Made by a program: the position numbers and the translations under genes
The notes under the pieces: generated by a model
Database searches by the model: none
The model's input: only the letters and a program-made list of their open reading frames with translations
What the model was told of the DNA's origin: nothing
NCBI RefSeq assembly: GCF_030654605.1
Contig: NZ_JAURXB010000114.1
Location: forward strand, 21,290 to 85,289
Length of the DNA stretch: 64,000 bases
Origin: Bradyrhizobium sp.
Lineage (GTDB): Bacteria > Pseudomonadota > Alphaproteobacteria > Rhizobiales > Xanthobacteraceae
Reading direction: 5' to 3'
Shown: positions 17,811 to 24,358 of the stretch, one piece after another
Layout of the letters: each line of letters begins with the position of its first letter
Position numbering within the stretch: position 1 is the stretch's first letter

Positions 17811-17868
17811 TTGGACGACCCGCATCATCTGAACCGAAGCCCCGCCTGAAAAGGTCCGGGGCTTTTTT
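17775..17868 (+). promoter_or_regulatory. Candidate transcription attenuator of asd
   Basis: Four segments can pair in the classic alternatives. Segment 1 AAGCCC (17775-17780, in the peptide codons) pairs with segment 2 GGGCTT (17785-17790). Segment 2 extended, GGGCTTCGG (17785-17793), is perfectly complementary to segment 3 CCGAAGCCC (17834-17842). Segment 3 AAGCCCCG (17837-17844) pairs with segment 4 CGGGGCTT (17857-17864), followed by TTTT. 1:2 plus 3:4 would terminate; 2:3 would be the antiterminator when ribosomes stall at Thr/Lys codons. Asd starts about 40 bases later. Confidence 0.62.
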
Positions 17869-17909
17869 ATTGCCCGCGGACGATCCGGCTCAAGTAAATG
17901 GAGACCAAA

Positions 17910-18935
17910 GTGAGCAATTATCCCGTTGTTGCCATTGCCGGCGTGACCGGCGCCGTCGGCGCCGAATTCATCGCCACCATGGACCGGCGCGGTTTTCGCG
18001 TCGGCAGACTGAAGGCGCTGGCCAGCGCCCGCTCGGCCGGCAACACCATCGACTTCCGCGGCCAGCGCATCGTCATCGAGGAGCTCACCGAGCACTCCTT
18101 TGCCGGCGTCGACATCGCGCTGTTTTCGGCTGGCGGCGGCATTTCCCGGAAGTTCGCGCCGATCGCGGTGAAGGCCGGCGCGGTCGTGGTCGACAATTCC
18201 TCGGCCTTCCGGATGGACCCCGACGTGCCGCTGGTGATCCCCGAGATCAACGCTCGCAGGATCAGGGAGCACAAGGGCATCGTCGCCAACCCGAACTGCG
18301 CCGCGATTACCGCGCTGGTGCCGCTGTGGCCGATCCACCGCGCCAACCGCATCAAGCGCGTGATCCTGTCGACCTACCAGGCGGCCAGCGGCGCCGGTGC
18401 CGCCGCCATGGAAGAGCTGGTGGAATCGACCCGCGCCAGCCTCAACGGCGAGGCCTATCAGCAAAAGGTACTGCCACACCCCTACGCCTTCAACCTGTTC
18501 AGCCACAACACCGCGATCGATCCCGCGACCGGCTACAATGACGAGGAGACCAAGGTCATCCAGGAGACCCGAAAGATCCTCGAGGACCAGCGGATCGCGG
18601 TCGGCGTGACCTGTGTGCGGGTGCCGGTGCTGCGCGCGCATTGCGAGGCGATCACCTTCGAATGCGAAAATCCGATCACCGAGCACGACGTGCGCGAGCT
18701 CCTGTCGGGCGCGCCGGGCGTGAAGATCGTCGACGACCGGGTGAAGAACTACTTCCCGATGCCGATCGATGCCTCCGGCCAGGATGACGTGCTGGTCGGC
18801 CGTATCCGCAAGGATCTCAGCGATCCCACCGGACATTCGATCTCGATGTTCGTGGCGGCGGACCAACTGCTGAAGGGCGCCGCGCTGAACGCGATCCAGA
18901 TCGCGGAATTGCTGCCGCAGCGCGTCATGGCGTGA
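17910..18935 (+). CDS. asd: Aspartate-semialdehyde dehydrogenase
   Basis: About 341 residues. It reduces aspartyl phosphate with NADPH to aspartate semialdehyde, the branch point to lysine (and diaminopimelate for the wall), methionine, threonine and isoleucine. Evidence: nucleotide loop IAGVTGAVGAEF at the N-terminus, the catalytic cysteine in NPNCAAI, STYQAASGAG, and the late substrate histidine region VLRAHCEAITFE. The GTG at 17910 has GGAG seven bases upstream; an ATG at 17898 gives four more residues but has no site. A leader peptide and terminator/antiterminator lie just upstream. Confidence 0.95.
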   Translation: MSNYPVVAIAGVTGAVGAEFIATMDRRGFRVGRLKALASARSAGNTIDFRGQRIVIEELTEHSFAGVDIALFSAGGGISRKFAPIAVKAGAVVVDNSSAFRMDPDVPLVIPEINARRIREHKGIVANPNCAAITALVPLWPIHRANRIKRVILSTYQAASGAGAAAMEELVESTRASLNGEAYQQKVLPHPYAFNLFSHNTAIDPATGYNDEETKVIQETRKILEDQRIAVGVTCVRVPVLRAHCEAITFECENPITEHDVRELLSGAPGVKIVDDRVKNYFPMPIDASGQDDVLVGRIRKDLSDPTGHSISMFVAADQLLKGAALNAIQIAELLPQRVMA

Positions 18936-18941
18936 CTGGAT

Positions 18942-19045
18942 CGTAGCGTGGGCCAAGGTGCGCTCTTCGCGCCGTGCCCACCATGAGAGATCATGAGCTG
19001 GATAGATGGTGGGCACGGCGCAAGCGCGCCTTTGCCCACCCTACG
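18942..19045. repeat. Palindromic intergenic repeat (CGTAG-GTGGGC type)
   Basis: 104-base palindrome: CGTAGCGTGGGC at the left, GCCCACCCTACG at the right, with inner CGCGCCGTGCCCACCAT / ATGGTGGGCACGGCGC arms. It fills the space between asd and queA and provides the TAG stop codon of queA. Confidence 0.72.
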
Positions 19046-20123
19046 TTTCAGGCGTTGCGCGAAACAGCAGGCACGCATCGCCATACGAGTAGAAGCGATA
19101 ACCGCTGCCGATCGCGTGCGCATAGGCCTGCTTCATCGCATCGAGTCCGGAAAACGCCGACACCAGCATGAACAGCGTCGAACGCGGCAGATGGAAATTG
19201 GTCAGCAGGATATCCACCGCGCGAAACCGATAGCCCGGCGTGATGAAGATCGCGGTATCGGCGCTGAACGGCTGGATCGTGCCATCCTCCGTTGCAGCAC
19301 TTTCCAATAGCCGCAGCGAGGTGGTGCCGACCGCGACGATGCGGCCGCCCTTGGCCCGGGCTGCATTCAAGGCGTCAGCAGTCTCCGGCGATATTGTGCC
19401 CCATTCGGCATGCATTTTGTGGCCCACGGTGTCGTCCACCTTGACCGGCAGAAAGGTCCCCGCCCCGACATGCAATGTGATCCGGTGCATCCCGACACCG
19501 CGCTGGCGCAACGCCGCTTCCAGCGCGGGCGTAAAATGCAGCCCCGCCGTCGGGGCCGCGACCGCCCCCTCATTGGCCGCGAACATGGTCTGGTAGTCAG
19601 CGGCGTCATGCTCGTCGGGGGCGCGCTTGGAGGCGATGTAGGGCGGCAGCGGCGGGCTGCCGAGATCCGATATCGCCTGATCTAGCGCCGGCCCGTGGAA
19701 TGAAAATGACAGCGTGACCTCGCCGTCCTCGCCCTTGTGCTCGACCTGCGCATCCAGATGGCCGAGCAGGCACACCCTGCCCTCGTTGCCGAAGCGGACC
19801 ACGTCGCCGGGCGAGAGCTTTTTCGCGGGCTTCACCAGCGCCTGCCAGCGCGAACCGTCGAGGCGCTTGATCAGTGTCGCGTCGATCTTCGGCTCGGTGT
19901 CGCGGCCGATGCGGCGGCCTCTGAGCTGGGCCGAGATCACCTTGGTGTCGTTGACCACCAATTGGTCGCCAGGCTCGAGCCATTGCGGCAGCTCGGCGAC
20001 GACGCGGTCGAGCAAGGTCGCGTCGGGACGCACCACCAGCATGCGCGCAGAGTCACGCGGACTCGCTGGCCGCAGCGCGATATTCTCGGCGGGAAGTTCG
20101 AAATCGAACAGATCGGTGCGCAT
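19041..20123 (-). CDS. queA: S-adenosylmethionine:tRNA ribosyltransferase-isomerase
   Basis: 360 residues, the usual QueA length. It transfers and isomerises the ribose of SAM onto preQ1-tRNA to give epoxyqueuosine, the step after TGT; tgt lies 1.4 kb away on the same strand. Typical stretches: [24 protein letters not shown] at the start, [60 protein letters not shown] and [18 protein letters not shown]. The final codons and the stop come from the adjoining palindromic repeat. The upstream 57 bases lead into the transposon. Confidence 0.95.
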   Translation of the reverse strand: MRTDLFDFELPAENIALRPASPRDSARMLVVRPDATLLDRVVAELPQWLEPGDQLVVNDTKVISAQLRGRRIGRDTEPKIDATLIKRLDGSRWQALVKPAKKLSPGDVVRFGNEGRVCLLGHLDAQVEHKGEDGEVTLSFSFHGPALDQAISDLGSPPLPPYIASKRAPDEHDAADYQTMFAANEGAVAAPTAGLHFTPALEAALRQRGVGMHRITLHVGAGTFLPVKVDDTVGHKMHAEWGTISPETADALNAARAKGGRIVAVGTTSLRLLESAATEDGTIQPFSADTAIFITPGYRFRAVDILLTNFHLPRSTLFMLVSAFSGLDAMKQAYAHAIGSGYRFYSYGDACLLFRATPET

Positions 20124-20165
20124 GATATTCGGGGCTCACAGCCGAGCCATGAGGCACGGCCTCTT

Positions 20166-20179
20166 ACCCTCCCCTGGAG
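20166..20179. repeat. Left remnant of a palindromic repeat plus transposon target duplication
   Basis: CCCTCCCCTGGAG is the outer end of a palindromic repeat whose remainder lies at 22722-22871. Bases 20172-20179 (CCCTGGAG) are the left copy of the 8-bp target duplication flanking the IS1595-type element. Confidence 0.8.
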
Positions 20180-20192
20180 GGGAATTATATAC

Positions 20193-20219
20193 TTGACAAA
20201 AGTAAGTCAGGCCTATAAA
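20193..20219 (+). promoter_or_regulatory. Transposase promoter starting in the left inverted repeat
   Basis: -35 TTGACA (20193-20198) lies inside the inverted repeat; -10 TATAAA (20214-20219) follows after 15 bases, just inside the element. The transposase ATG is 22 bases after the -10, with GGAG in between. The right repeat carries the same inward-facing TTGACA. Confidence 0.6.
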
Positions 20220-20241
20220 ACGTGGTCATTGGAGCAAATCG

Positions 20242-21183
20242 ATGACCACATTCAACGCGCCCATGTTTACTGACGAGGATAAGGCCCGCGAAGCCCTTGA
20301 GGTTCTGCGTTGGCCCGATGGTCCCTATTGCCCTCATTGCGGTAACTCCGATCAAACCAAGGTCGCCAAGATCGAAGGCGCGAAGCACTCGCACCGTCCC
20401 GGCCTGTACTATTGCAACGAGTGCAAAGGCCAGTTCACCGTGACGGTTGGCACCGTATTCGAGCGGTCTAAGGTTCCTTTGACCAAGTGGTGGTTTGCCG
20501 CCCATCTTCTCAATTCGAGCAAGAAAGGCGTTAGCGCCCATCAAATCCACCGCACGATTGGCGTCACATACAAGACGGCGTGGTTCATGATGCACCGCCT
20601 GCGCGAAGCCATGGCCGACCTGAAGCCCGCTGGCCCCATGGGCGGCCCCGACAAGATCGTCGAAGCTGATACGACTTTCATTGGCGGCAAAGAGAGCAAC
20701 AAACACAAGAGCAAGCGCAACTCGAAGAACATCGGCGGCAAGGGCAAGCAAATCGTTCATACGCTTGTCGAGCGCGACGGTAGCGCCCGATCGCACCACG
20801 TTGCCAGCATCAGCGGCGAAGAACTGCGCCCCATCCTCACCGCGAATGTTAGTCGCAAATCCTCCCTGATGACTGATACCGCTGGCGGCTACATGGGCGT
20901 CGGCAAAGAGTTTGCGCGACACGAAATGGTTGACCATGGCATTGGCGAATACGTTCGCGGCGATGCTTACAGCAACACGGTCGAAGGCTACTTCTCAATT
21001 CTCAAGCGCGGCATCACTGGCGTTTACCACCACGTCAGCGAAGCCCATTTGAAGCGTTATCTTGCGGAGTTTGATTTCCGCTACAGCAATCGTTCCAGCC
21101 TTGGTGTTACCGATGGGGAACGGACGGCAAAAGCTCTCAAGGGTATCGAGGGCAAGCGCCTGACGTATCGGCCGACTAACTAA
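20242..21183 (+). CDS. IS1595-family transposase (ISXO2-like)
   Basis: 313 residues. An N-terminal zinc ribbon (CPHCGNSD ... YYCNECKGQF) is followed by FTVTVGTVFERSKVPLTKWW, typical of ISXO2/IS1595 transposases. The DDE-type domain shows EADTTFIGGK for the first Asp, LMTDTAGGY for the second, and the Asn/Glu region AYSNTVEGYFSILKRG followed by HLKRYLAEFDFRYSNR. It is intact, with a good ribosome site, and should cut and join the 24-bp ends described here. Confidence 0.95.
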   Translation: MTTFNAPMFTDEDKAREALEVLRWPDGPYCPHCGNSDQTKVAKIEGAKHSHRPGLYYCNECKGQFTVTVGTVFERSKVPLTKWWFAAHLLNSSKKGVSAHQIHRTIGVTYKTAWFMMHRLREAMADLKPAGPMGGPDKIVEADTTFIGGKESNKHKSKRNSKNIGGKGKQIVHTLVERDGSARSHHVASISGEELRPILTANVSRKSSLMTDTAGGYMGVGKEFARHEMVDHGIGEYVRGDAYSNTVEGYFSILKRGITGVYHHVSEAHLKRYLAEFDFRYSNRSSLGVTDGERTAKALKGIEGKRLTYRPTN

Positions 21184-21464
21184 GATCGTTCACAAGAAGC
21201 AAGCCGCAAAGCGGTTCAGAGCGTGGCGAAAACGATCTGTGCATAAAAAGCACGGATCATGAACGCTACCCCTCGACTCCTGACCACGACTCAACGCTTA
21301 GTGAAGTCTTGAATTGGAAAAACCGCCAGTTGACGCTGGCGGCTTCCAGTCTCCGCACTATCCAGCTAGGGGCTGGTAGCGGGGCATAGGGTAGTGAGAG
21401 CCGGACAATGAGTCTGGAATCGCCTTTAGTCAATACCAGTCCCTAACTTTTGAAGGGACTAATA
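21183..21464 (+). ncRNA. Candidate structured RNA segment inside the transposon
   Basis: No protein frame. A series of stems: AGATCGTT (21183-21190)/AACGATCT (21231-21238) around CCGC-AAA-GCGG (21204-21214); GTGC/GCAC (21239-21253); CCGCCAG/CTGGCGG (21323-21342). Then a nested domain closed by TTCCAG/CTGGAA (21344-21349 with 21414-21419), with CACTATCC/GGGTAGTG inside (21356-21363 with 21389-21396, one G-U pair) and CCAGC/GCTGG within that. Finally AGTCCCT/AGGGACT (21438-21460) covers the ribosome site of the next gene. It could be a regulatory leader or an independent RNA; function is not established. Confidence 0.45.
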
Positions 21465-21467
21465 ATG
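21438..21467 (+). promoter_or_regulatory. Hairpin sequestering the ribosome site of the first cargo gene
   Basis: AGTCCCT (21438-21444) pairs perfectly with AGGGACT (21454-21460). The second arm is the only Shine-Dalgarno-like sequence for the ATG at 21465. Translation should depend on opening of this stem. Confidence 0.5.
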
Positions 21468-21782
21468 TCAAACTACAACGTGACTTGTCGCATCGCCAAT
21501 AAAACGATTGGCGGTAAAACCTATGATGAGCGAAGAAAAACTCTCATCGACAACATGCGCAAAGAACAATTGGGATACTGGGAAGAACCAACGTCGTTCT
21601 TCTTAGTAGAATCGAATTTGAACACCGATGACTTTGCTGCAAGGTCCTGCAAAGGCTTGAGCGCGAAGGATGATCTAGTTCTCGTCTTTGACTCATCGGA
21701 CATGTCAGCTTCCTATTTCGGCCCTGTAACGGAAGTTGACGTTCTTGAGAGTTTCTTCCCGAAGCTCAAAAAGGTACTTTGA
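21465..21782 (+). CDS. Small cargo protein of the transposon, possibly Cas2/VapD-like fold
   Basis: 105 residues beginning MSNYNVTCRIANKT. The order strand (YNVTCRI), helix (TYDERRKTLIDNMRK), W-x-EEPTSFFLVES, short helix (TDDFAARSCKGL), then DDLVLVFDSS resembles small ferredoxin-fold proteins of the Cas2/VapD/SinR type: a strand, a helix, a T/S-x-F/W-x-V-E-S strand and a DxLVxV strand. This is a by-eye fold guess, not a homology result. No cas genes or CRISPR array accompany it. The ATG at 21465 is chosen over an in-frame TTG because AGGGAC precedes it. It is low-GC relative to the host genes, consistent with imported cargo. Confidence 0.62.
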   Translation: MSNYNVTCRIANKTIGGKTYDERRKTLIDNMRKEQLGYWEEPTSFFLVESNLNTDDFAARSCKGLSAKDDLVLVFDSSDMSASYFGPVTEVDVLESFFPKLKKVL

Positions 21783-21873
21783 ACCTCGATTGGAACTGCG
21801 AAAAAGCGCGCCATCGCTAATACGAGACGTAAGCGCATTAACCTCATAGTGCCTCGCTAACGAGAGGCTCGGC

Positions 21874-22014
21874 TCACTTGCCGGGCTTCTTCTCCGGTTT
21901 GGCTTTCTTGGCCTTCTTGCCAACCTTCATTTCCTCGTGCGGCTTTGGCTTCATACGCACTAGCGCGCCCATAAGGCGCTTAGTCTCATCCAGGTCTTGA
22001 TCGGATTTACCCAT
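21874..22014 (-). CDS. 46-residue basic cargo peptide
   Basis: A short gene beginning MGKSDQDLDETKRLMGALVR, then KPKPHEE and a C-terminal Lys/Ala/Pro tail (KVGKKAKKAKPEKKPGK). The N-terminal half looks like an amphipathic helix; the tail is strongly basic and would favour nucleic-acid binding. Its ATG and the ATG of the divergent HEPN-motif gene share two bases of one CCATGG palindrome. It is below usual gene-caller length limits. The codon pattern and the basic composition, typical of small IS-associated peptides, support it being real. Confidence 0.55.
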   Translation of the reverse strand: MGKSDQDLDETKRLMGALVRMKPKPHEEMKVGKKAKKAKPEKKPGK

Positions 22015-22516
22015 GGCAATTAAATCCTACCCTAGCGTTGGTGAGGCTTATGCCGATGTAACTTTCGCATTGGGATTTGCCCTCACTCAATGGCACACCA
22101 TCGAACATAAGCTGTACCAACTTTTTGTCTATTTATGCGGCAACTCCGACGAAAAGGCGCTGAATGCGATTTTCCATGAAATGCCGCTCGAATCGAGATT
22201 GCGCGCCTTGACCGAATTGGTTCGTCTCCGCGACGAAAAATCGCTGTCTGCATGGGATGACGTACTTAAACAGGTCACTAAACAGAAGCGCTTAAGAGAC
22301 AAACTTGCTCACTGGACGGTAGAAACCGGACCCCACAAAGACGGCGGCTTTACGGCTTGGCTTTCTCCCCCAAGCACAGACGAAAGAGCCAAGATTGTAT
22401 TTGAGAATGTTCAAAACGCCTTGGGCGCAGATGATCTAAAAATCAAATGCATGGAATTTTTGGCCGCCAGCCACGCCATACATGGGTTTATGATGGTTTT
22501 TCCAAAGATCGCATAG
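22013..22516 (+). CDS. Cargo protein with HEPN-like R-x4-H motif
   Basis: 167 residues, almost entirely helical by composition. Near the middle, QKRLRDKLAHW contains Arg95-x4-His100, the signature spacing of HEPN-type RNases and toxins (R-x4-6-H). It is preceded by two long helices (GFALTQWHTIEHKLYQLFVYL and RLRALTELVRLRDEKS) as expected for an HEPN bundle. HEPN proteins often act as RNA-cleaving effectors in toxin-antitoxin and anti-phage systems. The assignment rests on the motif and helical context only. Low GC. Its ATG overlaps that of a divergent basic peptide, and its 3' end overlaps an opposite small gene. Confidence 0.6.
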   Translation: MAIKSYPSVGEAYADVTFALGFALTQWHTIEHKLYQLFVYLCGNSDEKALNAIFHEMPLESRLRALTELVRLRDEKSLSAWDDVLKQVTKQKRLRDKLAHWTVETGPHKDGGFTAWLSPPSTDERAKIVFENVQNALGADDLKIKCMEFLAASHAIHGFMMVFPKIA

Positions 22517-22691
22517 CGCGGTAAATTTCAGCAGCGACACCACCCTCACAGCCAAGCGGGCTGCCGCTTGGCCCGAAAGCAACAATTCCAGATTCGCATA
22601 GAACCAACCGCCCCGCCTCAATCATCTGAGGCGTGATTTCAATTTCGGTAGCGCCGCCCTGTCGTCGGCCACTAGAGGGTGTCTCGACCAC
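22488..22691 (-). CDS. Small cargo gene reading inward from the right inverted repeat
   Basis: 67 residues if it starts at the GTG at the inner edge of the inverted repeat. The core EIEITPQMIEAGRLVL ... AAEIYRAMRSL matches a pattern often seen in tiny phage and plasmid proteins (ITPEMIEAG ... IYRAM). The start is uncertain: a TTG in the repeat or an internal start is possible, and the gene may be 5'-truncated. A TTGACA in the inverted repeat could serve as its -35. It overlaps the end of the HEPN-motif gene by 29 bases on the opposite strand. Confidence 0.45.
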   Translation of the reverse strand: MVETPSSGRRQGGATEIEITPQMIEAGRLVLCESGIVAFGPSGSPLGCEGGVAAEIYRAMRSLEKPS

Positions 22692-22713
22692 TTTTGTCAA
22701 GTATATAATTCCC

Positions 22714-22871
22714 CCCTGGAGGGGAAGGGTCGATGCGACTGAAAGGAGCGGCGGGGTGGGGTGACGGTCTATCGTTTCGGGCGGTGTTCGAGTTGAGAGA
22801 CTGTCACCCCACCCCGTCTCGCACTTCGCTATGCTCAATGCGAGCCGACCCTCCCCCTCCAGGGGAGGGTG
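22714..22871. repeat. Right remnant of the interrupted palindromic repeat, with target duplication
   Basis: Bases 22714-22721 (CCCTGGAG) are the right copy of the transposon's target duplication. The rest is a palindrome: AGGGTCG near 22726 matches CGACCCT near 22846, GGGGTGGGGTGACGGTC matches GACTGTCACCCCACCCC, and the far end CCCCTCCAGGGGAGGGT mirrors the left remnant at 20166-20179. Confidence 0.78.
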
Positions 22872-22881
22872 AAGGCAGCCC

Positions 22882-23346
22882 CTACTCCGCGTCCAGCGCC
22901 ATGCGGGCCTTGACGATCTTGTCGGGATTCTGCACCGGCTCGCCGCGCTTGATCTTGTCGACGTTCTCCATGCCTTCGCTCACCTTGCCCCACACCGTGT
23001 ATTGGTTGTTGAGGAACGAGGCATCGTCGAAGCAGATGAAGAACTGGCTGTCGCCGGAATCCGGGCTGGCGGCGCGCGCCATCGAGGTGGTGCCGCGCAC
23101 ATGCGGCTCCTTGTTGAATTCCGCCTTCAGCTTCTTGCCGGAACCGCCGGTGCCGGTGCCCTGCGGGCATCCGGTCTGCGCCATGAAGCCCTCGATCACG
23201 CGATGGAACACGATGCCGTCGTAGAAGCCTTCGCGCACCAGTTCCTGGATCCGGGCGACGTGGCCGGGTGCGAGGTCGGGACGCATCTCGATCTTGACGG
23301 GCCCCTGGGTGGTTTCGAGGATCAAAGTATTTTCGGTGTCAGCCAT
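22882..23346 (-). CDS. Cytoplasmic cyclophilin-type peptidyl-prolyl isomerase
   Basis: 154 residues, a bacterial cyclophilin without signal peptide. It catalyses cis-trans isomerisation of X-Pro bonds. Signature FYDGIVFHRVIEGFMAQTGCPQGTGTGGSG, with the catalytic Arg in FHRV, then FNKEPHVRGTTSMARAASPDSGDSQFFICF and LNNQYTVWGKV. The N-terminus overlaps by 25 bases the end of the preceding secreted-protein gene, indicating a shared transcript. Stop lies just beyond the palindromic repeat. Confidence 0.94.
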   Translation of the reverse strand: MADTENTLILETTQGPVKIEMRPDLAPGHVARIQELVREGFYDGIVFHRVIEGFMAQTGCPQGTGTGGSGKKLKAEFNKEPHVRGTTSMARAASPDSGDSQFFICFDDASFLNNQYTVWGKVSEGMENVDKIKRGEPVQNPDKIVKARMALDAE

Positions 23347-23765
23347 GCTCGGTGCTCTCTGGGTTTGGGTGAAGGTTTCTTGCGGGTTCTGAAGGGGATT
23401 GCGAGCGGCCGGCCGGCGATGGCGCCGCCCAGTGCTTCGGTAAATGGCAAGGGCGTGCAGCGTTGCAACGCCTCCATCACGGCCACGCGGTGCATCAAAC
23501 GGTCATTGTCGCTGGCCTGTTCCGATTCATGGGTGATTTTCGGACGTCCAAGGATCGCGCCCTGGCGGTTGAAGCTGACGACCACGGTGATGTCGATCGG
23601 ATTGGCGCGCGAGCGCGGCGGCGGCGTCCAGCAGGAATGCAGTTTGGCGAAGACGTCCCTGATGCTGTCGAGCCGCTCCGGTTGGCCCTGCGCCGATCCG
23701 GTCCACAAGGGCAACAGCAGCGCCGCGGCAAACCATGGAAGCGGTTTGCGACGCGGCGCCATCAT
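23322..23765 (-). CDS. Secreted TolA/TonB-C-like protein between two cyclophilins
   Basis: 147 residues. Signal peptide (PWFAAALLLPLWTGSAQGQ), then a domain like the C-terminal part of TolA/TonB: IRDVFAKLHSCWTPPP ... DITVVVSFNRQGAILGRPKIT ... AVMEALQRCTPLPF. Two cysteines (SCW and RCTP) sit where the disulfide of TolA-C-like domains often lies. A basic tail follows. It has no N-terminal anchor beyond the signal peptide, so it is not a complete TolA; probably a periplasmic protein of unknown role. It lies three bases after one cyclophilin gene and overlaps the start of the other. Confidence 0.68.
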   Translation of the reverse strand: MMAPRRKPLPWFAAALLLPLWTGSAQGQPERLDSIRDVFAKLHSCWTPPPRSRANPIDITVVVSFNRQGAILGRPKITHESEQASDNDRLMHRVAVMEALQRCTPLPFTEALGGAIAGRPLAIPFRTRKKPSPKPREHRAWLTPKIL

Positions 23766-23768
23766 CGC

Positions 23769-24332
23769 TTACTTGATGTCGGATGCGACTTGCACCTTCA
23801 CCATCTTGTCAGGATCGGTCACCGTGCCGCCGGACGATCCCGGCGGCGCCTTCTTGAGCTTGTCGACCACGTCCATTCCCGACACCACTTCGCCGATCAC
23901 GGTGTACTGGCCGTTGAGGCTGGAGCCCGTCGCGAACATGAAGAAGAACTGCGAGTTGGCGGTATCGACGCTGTCGCCGCGCCGGGCCATGCCGACGATG
24001 CCGCGGGTGAACGGCACCTTGGAAAATTCCTGCTTCAGGTTCGGGTATTTCGAACCGCCGGTGCCGTTGAAATTCTGGCCGTCGCCGGTCTGCGCCATGA
24101 AGCCGTCCATCACGCGGTGGAACGGCACGTTGTTGTAAAAGCCCTCGCGCGCCAGCGTCTTGATCCGCTCGGCATGCTGGGGGGCGATGTCGTTGCGCAG
24201 CTTGAACACGATGCGGCCCTTGGTGGTGTCGATGACGATGGCGTTCGCCTTGTCGAGACCCGCGGGCAGCGGTTGCGCGATCGCGGGGGCCGCGCAGATC
24301 AGCGCGGCGAGCAGGCCAAGAATTCGGATCAT
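23769..24332 (-). CDS. Periplasmic cyclophilin-type peptidyl-prolyl isomerase
   Basis: 187 residues with a signal peptide (MIRILGLLAALICAAPAIAQ). The cyclophilin domain is complete: FYNNVPFHRVMDGFMAQTGDGQNFNGTGG, FTRGIVGMARRGDSVDTANSQFFFMF and LNGQYTVIGEVVSGMDVVDKL. Predicted periplasmic folding helper. It is the secreted paralogue of the cyclophilin two genes downstream; coaD lies 26 bases upstream in the same direction, so the four genes probably form one operon behind gyrA. Confidence 0.93.
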   Translation of the reverse strand: MIRILGLLAALICAAPAIAQPLPAGLDKANAIVIDTTKGRIVFKLRNDIAPQHAERIKTLAREGFYNNVPFHRVMDGFMAQTGDGQNFNGTGGSKYPNLKQEFSKVPFTRGIVGMARRGDSVDTANSQFFFMFATGSSLNGQYTVIGEVVSGMDVVDKLKKAPPGSSGGTVTDPDKMVKVQVASDIK

Positions 24333-24358
24333 GATAACTCCGGATCAGAGATGAGGGC

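Larger units (their letters stand above)
20180..22713 (+). mobile_element. Complete IS1595-family transposon with cargo genes (2534 bp)
   Basis: Terminal inverted repeats of 24 bp are identical: 20180-20203 reads GGGAATTATATACTTGACAA onward and 22690-22713 is its exact reverse complement. Both ends are flanked by the 8-bp direct repeat CCCTGGAG (20172-20179 and 22714-22721), the duplication length known for this family. Removing the element and one repeat restores an uninterrupted palindromic repeat. Inside are the transposase (20242-21183), a structured non-coding stretch, and four small genes unrelated to transposition by appearance. The cargo is visibly poorer in GC than the flanking genome. 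Identical ends suggest recent insertion. Confidence 0.93.

Noticed and set aside
21465..21782. CRISPR adaptation gene (cas2) interpretation
   Set aside because: The small protein only resembles the fold; no cas1, other cas gene or repeat-spacer array exists in the window.
22882..24332. Two cyclophilins as one duplicated fragment or frameshift
   Set aside because: Both are full length, one with signal peptide and one without, with independent starts and stops; they are normal paralogues.
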